Of a stretch of DNA of 12,811 nucleotides, positions 1-6,649 are shown one piece after another (position 1 is the stretch's first letter; each line of letters starts with the position of its first letter). This stretch comes from CAYOHG01 sp964465125. Lineage in GTDB: Bacteria; Planctomycetota; Phycisphaerae; UBA1845; Fen-1342. The DNA lies in NCBI GenBank assembly GCA_964465125.1, contig CAYXIO010000082.1, positions 1-12,811 of the forward strand, written 5' to 3'. The position numbers were made by a program, and so were the translations under genes. The notes under the pieces were generated by a model that worked only from the letters and a program-made list of their open reading frames with translations, was not told where the DNA came from and ran no database searches.

Positions 1-2
1 CG

Positions 3-1802
3 ATCGTGCGCGCCTCGGGGAAGGTCCAGGAGTACGACGACTGGCTGGAGCTGGTCCAGCCGCAGCTCCAGCCGGTCTCGGATGACTCCACCGCGCGCCG
101 TCCCGGGACGAATGAGCGGCTCGTCGGCGTCTACCGCGCGGTCGGGGAGCTGAAATCCGCCACCATCCGCCGGGCCGTCGAAGCCGCTCTCAGGGCGGAG
201 CTGCCGGCGATCGACGACGCGCTGCCCGCGTCGCTTCGACGGCGACACCACTGGCCGGCCCGCGGCGAGGCCATTCGCTGCATGCATCAGCCGGGCGATG
301 AGAAGGCGCTGGAGCGCGCCCGCCGGCGGCTGGCTTACGAGGAGTTTCTGCTGATCGAGCTCGCGATGGCGCTGCGACGGAAGCGCAGCAGTGGGCATAC
401 GGCCGGGCGCCGCCTGGCCTTCACCGCGGAGATCGACGAGCGCATTTGCGCGCGCTTTCCCTTCGCGCTCACCGCCAGCCAGCGGCGCGTCGTGGACGAA
501 ATCTGCACCGACCTCGCGAGCGGACACGCCATGACGCGCCTGCTTCAGGGCGACGTCGGCAGCGGTAAGACCGTCGTCGCGCTCTACGCCTGCCTGCTGG
601 CCGTCGCGCACACGCGCCAGGCCGTCCTCATGGCGCCCACCGAGATCCTCGCGCAGCAGCACTTCAGCAACATCGAGCGCTACCTCGCCGGCAGCCGCGT
701 GCGACGCGCCCTGCTGCGCGGCGGATTGCCGACCGCCCAGCGCGACGCGCTTCGAAATGACATCGAGTCGGGCAACCTCGATCTGGTCGTCGGAACCCAG
801 GCCCTGCTCGAACAGGACGTCGCGTTTTCCGACCTCGCGCTGGTGATCGTCGATGAGCAGCACAAGTTCGGCGTATTGCAGCGCGCCAACCTGCGCACCA
901 AGGGGCCGCTGCCGCACTATCTGGTCATGACCGCGACGCCCATCCCGCGCACGCTGGCCATGACCGTCTTCGGCGACCTCGACGTCTCGGTGCTGGACGG
1001 CATGCCCCCGGGACGCGGGCGCATCACGACGCGGCTGGTGCGGCCGATCCAGTGGCCGACGGTGATGAAGCAGATTCGCGCGCGGCTCGAAGCCGGCGAG
1101 CAGGCCTACGTCGTCTGCCCGCTCATCGGGGAGGACGTGGACGCCGACCAAGCCGCGCTGCAAGCCGCCCCGGCGCCCGCCGCCGCCGGCCCGCGGCGTG
1201 TGTCGGCGGTCGAGATGTTCCGCCGGCTGAACGAAGGCGCCTGGAAGGGCCTGCCCATCGGTCTGCTGCATGGCGGGATGAAATCCGCCGAGAAGTCCCG
1301 GGCGATCGGTGATTTTGCCTCGGGACGGTTGCGAGCGCTGGTGGCGACCACGGTGGTCGAAGTCGGCGTCGACGTTCCCAGCGCGACGATCATGATCGTC
1401 GAAAATGCCGAAGCGTTCGGGCTATCGCAACTGCATCAGCTTCGCGGACGGGTGGGGCGTGGGACGGCGGACAGCCAGTGCGTGCTGATCGCGCGGGGCC
1501 ACGGCGCGAAGGGCGAGGAAAGGCTGAGCACGCTGGTGGAAACGACGGACGGATTCCGCATCGCCGAGGCCGATCTGCGCCTGCGCGGCCCGGGCGAGCT
1601 GCTCGGCACGCGCCAGCACGGATTGCCCGAGCTGAAAGTGGGCGACCTGCTGGCAGACTTCGAGCTTCTGGAGACCGCGCGCCAGGACGCGTTCGCGCTG
1701 GTCGCAGCCGACCCGGAGCTTTCGTCAACCGAACACCGGCCGCTGTGGCCTGCGCTGCGTCGCATGTTCGCCGATCGGCTCAGCCTGCTGGACGCGGGGT
1801 AG
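3..1802 (+). CDS. recG: ATP-dependent DNA helicase RecG (5'-truncated by window edge)
   Basis: RecG is a superfamily 2 double-strand DNA translocase that remodels stalled forks and branch-migrates Holliday junctions. Numbering from the in-frame GTG at 6, the sequence starts near the end of the wedge domain. Walker A GDVGSGKT is at residues 182-189, the DEQH box at 283-286, the TAT motif at 309-311 followed by PIPRTLAMT, and motif VI QLRGRVGRG at 478-486. The C-terminal part has the RecG-type RLRGPGELLGTRQHG stretch and a TRG-like tail. About 598 residues are visible against roughly 690-700 for the family, so the first hundred or so lie outside the window. The frame is already open at base 3, and the GTG at 6 is not a credible start. 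A small Ala/Pro-rich insert (residues about 385-400) lies between helicase motifs. The 3' end overlaps the convergent gene by 23 bp. Confidence 0.97.
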   Translation: MVRASGKVQEYDDWLELVQPQLQPVSDDSTARRPGTNERLVGVYRAVGELKSATIRRAVEAALRAELPAIDDALPASLRRRHHWPARGEAIRCMHQPGDEKALERARRRLAYEEFLLIELAMALRRKRSSGHTAGRRLAFTAEIDERICARFPFALTASQRRVVDEICTDLASGHAMTRLLQGDVGSGKTVVALYACLLAVAHTRQAVLMAPTEILAQQHFSNIERYLAGSRVRRALLRGGLPTAQRDALRNDIESGNLDLVVGTQALLEQDVAFSDLALVIVDEQHKFGVLQRANLRTKGPLPHYLVMTATPIPRTLAMTVFGDLDVSVLDGMPPGRGRITTRLVRPIQWPTVMKQIRARLEAGEQAYVVCPLIGEDVDADQAALQAAPAPAAAGPRRVSAVEMFRRLNEGAWKGLPIGLLHGGMKSAEKSRAIGDFASGRLRALVATTVVEVGVDVPSATIMIVENAEAFGLSQLHQLRGRVGRGTADSQCVLIARGHGAKGEERLSTLVETTDGFRIAEADLRLRGPGELLGTRQHGLPELKVGDLLADFELLETARQDAFALVAADPELSSTEHRPLWPALRRMFADRLSLLDAG

Positions 1803-2565
1803 GTTCGTCGCCTTCGTCGTCGTTCTCGGCTTCGACGCGCGGGTCGGCAAAGCCGCGCAACCGGCAGAGCGTGTCGATGATCTCGTCGAATTTCGCGATC
1901 TTCTGGTTGTCGAAGCGGATCTTGTCCTCGCGGCCGTCGCTGCGGAAATAGAGGTCGACCCAGCCCTTCGAGCTGTAGTCGCGCAGGTTGGTCAGGTCCG
2001 CCAGCGGAATCGTGCGCCCGCCGTGGCGGATGCCGCTCTCATCGATCGCGACGCGCACGCGCAGGGCGCGAAGCAGCTTCGAAAGCGCATACAAACCGAT
2101 CAGCGCCGGAACCACGGCCCAGTAGTACTGCCCCGTGATCTCGTCCTTCGAGTGCTTCCACTTGGTCCAGGCCATCTGGTCGAGCACGACGACGTCGCCG
2201 CGGTACGTCACCGTCGCCATGCCGTAGTCGCTGTAGAAGTACTCCACGCGGTCGTCGGAGGATCGGTTCACGACGTGGCCGGGCGTGCCGAGCAGTCGAT
2301 GCACGGCCTCCGCGTTGCGCGGCGCCGCCGCTTTCAGTTGATTGAACGCGAGTTGATCGGGCTTGTCGCCGAGCTCGGCCGGGATCTTTTCGAGCCCGAT
2401 CAGCGGCGCAAGCTGCTTGCGCGCTTCGGCGCGGTTCTGCGCGACGTAGCCGCTCAGGCCGTCGTAGATGAACCACCCGGTGGCCGCGGCGAACAGTGCC
2501 AGCATGCCCGAGAACCAGACGACGTCGCTGCGCAAACCGCAGGCCGGACCGCTCTCCAACCGCAT
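1780..2565 (-). CDS. Two-TM membrane protein of unknown function
   Basis: I do not recognise a named family. The 261-residue product has a short N-terminus, a first TM helix at about residues 15-34 (VVWFSGMLALFAAATGWFIY), a soluble segment of about 110 residues, a second TM helix at about 147-165 (YYWAVVPALIGLYALSK), and a C-terminal domain at about 170-234. That domain, with strand-rich wording such as VAIDESGIRHGGRTIPLADL and VDLYFRSDG, resembles a bacterial PH-like domain (inference). The tail is acidic and Pro-rich. The middle segment contains HRLLGTPGHVV and VEYFYSDYGMATVTYRG, reminiscent of small lipoprotein or SmpA-like folds that compute a value from a ratio. I chose the ATG at 2565 over an in-frame GTG at 2613 because GGGGGGTGAG lies just upstream and the extra 16 residues fall in a hairpin-containing leader. 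It is convergent with recG and divergent from gpmI. Confidence 0.8.
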   Translation of the reverse strand: MRLESGPACGLRSDVVWFSGMLALFAAATGWFIYDGLSGYVAQNRAEARKQLAPLIGLEKIPAELGDKPDQLAFNQLKAAAPRNAEAVHRLLGTPGHVVNRSSDDRVEYFYSDYGMATVTYRGDVVVLDQMAWTKWKHSKDEITGQYYWAVVPALIGLYALSKLLRALRVRVAIDESGIRHGGRTIPLADLTNLRDYSSKGWVDLYFRSDGREDKIRFDNQKIAKFDEIIDTLCRLRGFADPRVEAENDDEGDEPTPRPAG

Positions 2566-2580
2566 GGGCTCACCCCCCAG
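2566..2580 (-). promoter_or_regulatory. Ribosome binding site for the two-TM protein
   Basis: On the minus strand, ctggggggtgagccc directly precedes the ATG at 2565. The G-run and GGTGAG give a plausible Shine-Dalgarno, which favours this start over the GTG at 2613. Confidence 0.45.
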
Positions 2581-2590
2581 ACAGGTTTCG

Positions 2591-2607
2591 CCCGCTGCGC
2601 CAGCGGG
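2591..2607. repeat. Perfect 7-bp inverted repeat (hairpin) in divergent leader
   Basis: cccgctg-cgc-cagcggg forms a perfect 7-bp stem with a 3-base loop. It lies in the 5' leader of the minus-strand membrane-protein gene and just upstream of the candidate gpmI promoter. No T-tract follows on either strand, so it is not an obvious terminator. It could be an operator, a leader hairpin or a copy of a dispersed palindrome. Confidence 0.5.
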
Positions 2608-2615
2608 GCTCACTC

Positions 2616-2622
2616 TATTATG
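2616..2622. promoter_or_regulatory. Candidate overlapping divergent -10 elements
   Basis: The only AT-rich patch in this GC-rich divergent gap reads tattat on the plus strand (2616-2621, 5 of 6 to TATAAT) and cataat on the minus strand (2617-2622, also 5 of 6). It would serve gpmI rightward and the two-TM gene leftward. No good -35 hexamer is visible at the usual distance on either side, so the call is tentative. Confidence 0.3.
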
Positions 2623-2698
2623 TCGGCGGCGCGGCGGGGTGTCTGCGGCCGGCGGCTGGGTTTTTCACGCCGCGCGGGGTAGGCTGCGCGTTGCTGAC

Positions 2699-2705
2699 GA
2701 GGAGG
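2699..2705 (+). promoter_or_regulatory. Ribosome binding site that fixes the gpmI start
   Basis: GAGGAGG is within this stretch, 5 bases before the ATG at 2711. It rules out the upstream in-frame starts that would extend the protein by up to 81 residues of non-homologous sequence. Confidence 0.8.
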
Positions 2706-2710
2706 TCGCC

Positions 2711-4348
2711 ATGCCCGTTCGCGTTCAAAACCGCCCCTGCGTCGTGATCATCCGCGACGGCTGGGGCGAGAATCCGTATCCCGAGTGGGACCATGCCAAC
2801 GCGGTCAAGCTGGCCCAGCCGCCCGTCGACGCGATGCTGCGGCGCGACTGGCCCTTTACCCTGATCAAAACCAGCGGTTTTGACGTCGGGCTGCCCGAAG
2901 GCACGATGGGAAACAGCGAGGTCGGCCACCAGAACATCGGCGCCGGGCGGATCGTCGACCAGGATTCGGTCCGCATCAGCAAGGCCTGCCGCGACGGGCA
3001 GATCTTCCGCAATGCCGAGCTCGTTGCCGCCGTCGAGCGCTGCCGGGCGCGGCACGCGCGGCTGCACCTGCTGGGCCTGGCGAGCGACGCCGGCGTGCAC
3101 TCGCGGCTCGAACACCTCTTCGCCTGCGTCGAGCTGGCCGCCAAGCGCGGCCTGCGCGAGGTCTTCGTGCACGCCTTCACCGATGGCCGCGACACGCCGC
3201 CGAACTCCGGCGTGAATTTCCTCCGGCGGATCGAGTCCGAGCTTCGGCGCATCGGGGTCGGGCAGATCGCCAGCGTATGCGGGCGCTACTGGGCGATGGA
3301 CCGCGACAACCGCTGGCCGCGCACCGAGCGCGCCTACCGCATGCTGACGGCCGGCGACGCCGACGCCGCCCCCTCGGCCGTTCGCGCGCTCGAGCACTAC
3401 TACAAGAACCCCAGCGAGCCGAGCATGAGCGGCGACGAGTTCGTGCCGCCGACGGTCATCAGCGACGACGGCCGCAGCCCGCTGGCCACCCTCCGCGACG
3501 GCGACTCGGTGATCTTCTTCAACTTCCGCGGCGACCGTCCGCGGCAGCTCACCGCCGCCCTCACATTCGACCGCTTTCCGTACGAGGGCGTCGACAAGAC
3601 CGGCGAGAAGCGGCTGATGGGATTCAAGCGCGAACGCAGGCTGGACCTGTTCTACGTCACGCTGACGGCGTACGAAGCCAGCCTGCCGGTCAAGGTTGCG
3701 TTTCCCAAGCCGGCGCGGATGGAGAACATCGCCGGCGCGTACCTGAGCACGCTGGGGCTGCGGCAGTTTCGCTGCGCGGAGACCGAGAAGTACCCGCACG
3801 TGACGTTTTTCTTCAACGACTATCGCGAGGAGCCGTTCGCGGGCGAAGAGCGCGTCGTGATTCCGTCGCCGAAAACGACCGCCGACGGCCGCCCGCTCTC
3901 GACCTACGACCAGAAGCCGGAAATGTCCGCGCACGAAGTCACGGACGCGATGCTGAAGCGCATCGCCGGCGGCGTGGACGACCTGATCATCCTGAACTAC
4001 GCCAACCCGGACATGGTCGGCCACACCGGCTCGATTCCGGCCGCCGTGCAGGCCTGCAAGACGGTCGACGCGTGCGTGGGCATGGTGCTGGAGGCGATCA
4101 AGGCGGCGGGCGGCTGCGCGATCATCACCGCCGACCACGGCAACCTCGAGCAGATGATCGACCCGGCCACCGGCGGCCCGCACACCGCCCACACGACCTA
4201 TGACGTCCCCCTTTATCTGTTCGGCGAGCCCTTCCGCGGCGTCAAGCTGCGCGCCGCCGGCCGGCTGGCAGACGTCCTGCCCACCGCGCTGGCCATGCTC
4301 GGCCTGGACGTGCCGGCCGAAATGACCGGCAGGCCGCTGATGGAGTAG
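2711..4348 (+). CDS. gpmI: 2,3-bisphosphoglycerate-independent phosphoglycerate mutase
   Basis: Interconverts 3- and 2-phosphoglycerate in cytosolic glycolysis and gluconeogenesis using a dinuclear metal (usually Mn) centre and a phosphoserine intermediate. The 545-residue product is full length for the family (about 510-550). Visible active-site elements, in order: metal-binding D16 in RDGWG, nucleophile S69 in MGNSEVGH, the HAFTDGRDTPP and GRYWAMDRDNRW substrate-site motifs, D434 and H438 in NYANPDMVGHTG, D475 and H476 in TADHGN, and the histidine of HTAHT (491-495). All expected metal ligands are present, so it should be active. The first motif reads IIRDGWG where most homologues have a hydrophobic residue or Leu before the Asp, a minor departure. 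The start is set by a strong Shine-Dalgarno. It is monocistronic as far as can be seen; repeat tracts follow it. Confidence 0.97.
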   Translation: MPVRVQNRPCVVIIRDGWGENPYPEWDHANAVKLAQPPVDAMLRRDWPFTLIKTSGFDVGLPEGTMGNSEVGHQNIGAGRIVDQDSVRISKACRDGQIFRNAELVAAVERCRARHARLHLLGLASDAGVHSRLEHLFACVELAAKRGLREVFVHAFTDGRDTPPNSGVNFLRRIESELRRIGVGQIASVCGRYWAMDRDNRWPRTERAYRMLTAGDADAAPSAVRALEHYYKNPSEPSMSGDEFVPPTVISDDGRSPLATLRDGDSVIFFNFRGDRPRQLTAALTFDRFPYEGVDKTGEKRLMGFKRERRLDLFYVTLTAYEASLPVKVAFPKPARMENIAGAYLSTLGLRQFRCAETEKYPHVTFFFNDYREEPFAGEERVVIPSPKTTADGRPLSTYDQKPEMSAHEVTDAMLKRIAGGVDDLIILNYANPDMVGHTGSIPAAVQACKTVDACVGMVLEAIKAAGGCAIITADHGNLEQMIDPATGGPHTAHTTYDVPLYLFGEPFRGVKLRAAGRLADVLPTALAMLGLDVPAEMTGRPLME

Positions 4349-4384
4349 TGCAGGGGGCGGAAGGCCAGCAGAAGGCTGAACGAC

Positions 4385-4433
4385 AACAGGTCGAAAGCCG
4401 AAGGTCGAGGGCTGAAAGTCAGAGGCTGAAAAA
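4385..4433 (+). repeat. Purine-rich degenerate heptamer array
   Basis: From 4385 the sequence falls into seven in-register 7-mers: aacaggt, cgaaagc, cgaaggt, cgagggc, tgaaagt, cagaggc, tgaaaaa, with consensus YGAARGY. Weaker, out-of-register copies extend left to about 4359. It starts about 37 bases past the gpmI stop. The array is non-coding by context, and no hairpin or T-tract suggests a terminator. Confidence 0.65.
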
Positions 4434-4446
4434 AGGCAGACACGCG

Positions 4447-4554
4447 GCGCCCATGACTCCGCGTTCCGTGCCCTGCGCCCCTGGCCCCTCGACTCCTGAG
4501 CCCCGCCTGCGCCCCGCGCGCTCCGCGCCCCCGGCCCCTTGCCCACTGCACCCC
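4447..4554 (+). repeat. C-rich degenerate heptamer tract
   Basis: A run of about 15 imperfect 7-mers resembling GCCCCTN or GCGCCCC, for example gccctgc, gcccctg, gcccctc, gactcct, gagcccc from 4470 to 4504, then gccccgc, gcgctcc, gcgcccc (4511-4531), and gcccctt, gcccact, gcacccc (4534-4554). Register slips by one or two bases in two places. Together with the purine-rich array it fills almost the whole 229-bp spacer between gpmI and the next gene. Confidence 0.5.
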
Positions 4555-4577
4555 TCGCGCGCTAGCATTCGCGCCTG

Positions 4578-5360
4578 ATGAAGATCGACGCGCGAACGCA
4601 TCTCGGTCGATTCGGTCCGCAGGATTACACGCTCGATCAGCTTGTCGACTATCAGCGCCGCTGCGGGCTCGACCGCCTGATCGTCTCCAACCTTGACGCC
4701 GCTTCCGTCGGCTCGGGCGCCGCCAACAAGGACGAGCCCATCGCCAACGGCGAATGCCTCGACCTTTGCGCTAAGCAGCGCGGCTGGCACGCGCTCTACT
4801 GGGTGCGGCCCGGACAGGTCGATCACAGCCCGCACGCGATGGCCGGGGCGCTGCTCGGCGAGCCCTTCGCCGGCCTGCTGCTCGCGCCCGAGCTGAACGG
4901 CTTCTCGCTCGAATCGACCGCACTGGAACCGGTGCTCACCGTGGCGGCGTCGGTCAAGAAACCGGTCTTCATCCGCGTCAGCGAAAAAGCCGGCGCGCGG
5001 CCGATCGACGCGTACGTCTTTTCCCGCCGCGTGCCGCAAACTGCGTTCGTGCTCTTCGGAACCGACGGGCTGGCGCTGTGGAGCGAGGCGATCGAGGCGG
5101 TCACGCGCGCGAAGTCGCGCGGCGATGCGCGGCTGTTCGTCGAGACGTCCGGCGCCTCGTGCGCAGAAATCGCCTCGACGGTCGAGATGATCGGGCCCGA
5201 GCGGCTGCTCTTCGGCAGCAACGCCTGCCGCAACGCCGAGGAGCACGCCCGCAACGTGCGCGCGTTGTGGGACGACCTGGGCAACGCGCTGCCGCCGCCG
5301 GTCGTTCGCAGGATTCTGGGCGAGAACACGGCGGGTCTGCTGGGGCTGATGAAGGAATAG
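4578..5360 (+). CDS. Amidohydrolase-2-like TIM-barrel protein, probable pseudoenzyme
   Basis: The 260-residue protein has the layout of the amidohydrolase-2 family (metal-dependent TIM-barrel hydrolases and decarboxylases): an N-terminal IDARTHLG, LFVETSG at 186-192 (family: Y-V-D-T-S-G), ERLLFGSN at 208-215, and a C-terminal ILGENTAGLLGL matching the usual helix. Most metal ligands are replaced. The HxH motif is R6-T-H8, the mid-barrel stretch reads KKPVFIRVSEK with no histidine, FVLFGTDG stands where a histidine is expected, and the near-invariant GSD is GSN (N215). Catalysis by the canonical mechanism is therefore doubtful; a binding or structural role, or a divergent chemistry, is possible. 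ATG at 4578 is the only good start, and no strong Shine-Dalgarno precedes it. It ends 4 bp from the convergent MFS gene. Confidence 0.8.
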   Translation: MKIDARTHLGRFGPQDYTLDQLVDYQRRCGLDRLIVSNLDAASVGSGAANKDEPIANGECLDLCAKQRGWHALYWVRPGQVDHSPHAMAGALLGEPFAGLLLAPELNGFSLESTALEPVLTVAASVKKPVFIRVSEKAGARPIDAYVFSRRVPQTAFVLFGTDGLALWSEAIEAVTRAKSRGDARLFVETSGASCAEIASTVEMIGPERLLFGSNACRNAEEHARNVRALWDDLGNALPPPVVRRILGENTAGLLGLMKE

Positions 5361-5364
5361 TGCG

Positions 5365-6588
5365 TCAGCGCTCCGGCGGCGCACCACACGGCGCGTGCTC
5401 TGCCGCCGTCCGCGCCGCCGGCGAGCGCAGCAGCGCCAGGAAGAAGCCCGCCAGCAACAGCCACAGCGCCGACGTGCCGAACGGCAGCGCCAGCAGCGCC
5501 GGCTTGCGCAGCTCGTACATCCAGCCGCCCAATCCCGCGCCCAGCGCGCGGCCCAGGCTCATCACGGCCTGGTTGACGCCCATCGCCGCGCCCTGTGCCT
5601 CCGCCGACACGCAGCCCGACAGCATCGCCGTCAGCGTCGGCGTCGTAAGCGCCGCGCCGACCGCGACCAGCCCGACCGACACGAACAGCAGCGCGACCGA
5701 CGGCGCGAAAGCCATGCCGCCGAACCCCAGCACGCCCGCCACCGCGCCGGCCAGCGCCGTGCCGCGATCTCCCAGCCGCGGCGTCAGTTGGCGCACGACT
5801 CCGCCTTGCACCAGTGCCGCGATCAGGCCGAAGAACGCCCAGGCATAGCCGGCGTGCTCGCGGTCGAAGCGGTACGCCTGGTCGAGCACGAGCCCGAAGG
5901 TGCTGTTGAGCTGCGAGAGTGCCAGCGTGACGATCAGGGTCAACCCCGCGATCGAACGCACCTGCCCGTCGCGCAGAGTGCCCGCCAGCGTCGTCGGGCT
6001 GGACGCGCATCGCGCGACGGCGGCCTGCCCCGGCCGCGTTTCGGTGAGCAGCAGCAGAATCAGCAATAGCGAGGTGATCTGAAACGCCGCACACACCCAG
6101 CCGACCGCCGCCATCGACCAGGACTTGCTGACCCAGCCGCCGAGCACCGGCCCGATGGTCAGCGCCACGGCGAAAGCCGCCCCGAGCAGCCCCATCGACG
6201 CCGCCCGGCGCTGCGGCGGGGTCGTGTCGGCGGCGACGGACTGCGCCAGCACGGCCTGCGCGCCGAACACGCCGATCGCCAGGCGCGACGCGAGCAGCGC
6301 CCAGACGTTGTGCGAGAGCGCCCAGCCGATCGAGCCGGCCAGCGTGCCGAGCGTGTTGATCGCCAGCACGGGGCGACGGCCGATCCGATCGGCCAGCGCT
6401 CCCCAGGCCGGGTTGCTGACCAGCTTCGGGGCGGTCATCGCCGCGAACATCAGCCCGACCCACACGCCGTTGCCGCCCAGGGCCTCGGTATAGAAGTTGA
6501 TGATCGGCAGCGCCGTGGTGAAGCACAGCGCTTCGAACAGAACGACGAGAGCGGCGATCGCGAGCGGCGGAACGCGGGCGGTGGGCAT
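5365..6588 (-). CDS. MFS transporter, drug:H+ antiporter-1 (TetA-like) type
   Basis: A 407-residue inner-membrane protein with about 12 predicted hydrophobic helices, the normal size for the DHA1 branch of the major facilitator superfamily. Motif A (GALADRIGRRPVL, residues 63-75) lies in the loop between helices 2 and 3. A motif C-like GPVLGG (146-151) in helix 5 is the signature of proton-coupled exporters. The second half carries a degenerate motif A around RQLTPRLGDRGTAL. The substrate cannot be told from sequence; TetA-like drug efflux is one possibility but resistance should not be assumed. Start ATG at 6588 begins directly with a basic residue and helix 1; the Shine-Dalgarno is weak. 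It lies 61 bp downstream of mfd on the same strand with no terminator visible, so cotranscription with mfd is plausible. Confidence 0.9.
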   Translation of the reverse strand: MPTARVPPLAIAALVVLFEALCFTTALPIINFYTEALGGNGVWVGLMFAAMTAPKLVSNPAWGALADRIGRRPVLAINTLGTLAGSIGWALSHNVWALLASRLAIGVFGAQAVLAQSVAADTTPPQRRAASMGLLGAAFAVALTIGPVLGGWVSKSWSMAAVGWVCAAFQITSLLLILLLLTETRPGQAAVARCASSPTTLAGTLRDGQVRSIAGLTLIVTLALSQLNSTFGLVLDQAYRFDREHAGYAWAFFGLIAALVQGGVVRQLTPRLGDRGTALAGAVAGVLGFGGMAFAPSVALLFVSVGLVAVGAALTTPTLTAMLSGCVSAEAQGAAMGVNQAVMSLGRALGAGLGGWMYELRKPALLALPFGTSALWLLLAGFFLALLRSPAARTAAEHAPCGAPPER

Positions 6589-6649
6589 GGAAGCGCAGTG
6601 TATCGCCGGACCGGCCTCCGCTCACGGACCGGGGCGCACCGCGACATTC

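Noticed and set aside
2468..2710. Upstream extension of gpmI by 81 residues
   Set aside because: The extension overlaps the divergent gene, looks like frame noise and lacks a Shine-Dalgarno, while GAGGAGG fixes the ATG at 2711.
2618..4546. Long minus-strand open frame opposite gpmI
   Set aside because: No domains and a composition dictated by gpmI codons; gpmI on the plus strand has every catalytic motif.
4385..4554. CRISPR array
   Set aside because: Units are 7 bases and contiguous, with no spacers, and there are no cas genes in the window.
4823..6625. Long minus-strand frame overlapping the MFS gene and the amidohydrolase-like gene
   Set aside because: It runs through two genes in a different frame and reads as Arg/Ala/Gly-rich low-complexity; the MFS frame has proper helices and motifs.
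6607..6632. Direct repeat cggaccgg (6607-6614 and 6625-6632) between mfd and the MFS gene
   Set aside because: Only 8 bases and GC-rich; likely chance, with no operator symmetry or further copies seen.
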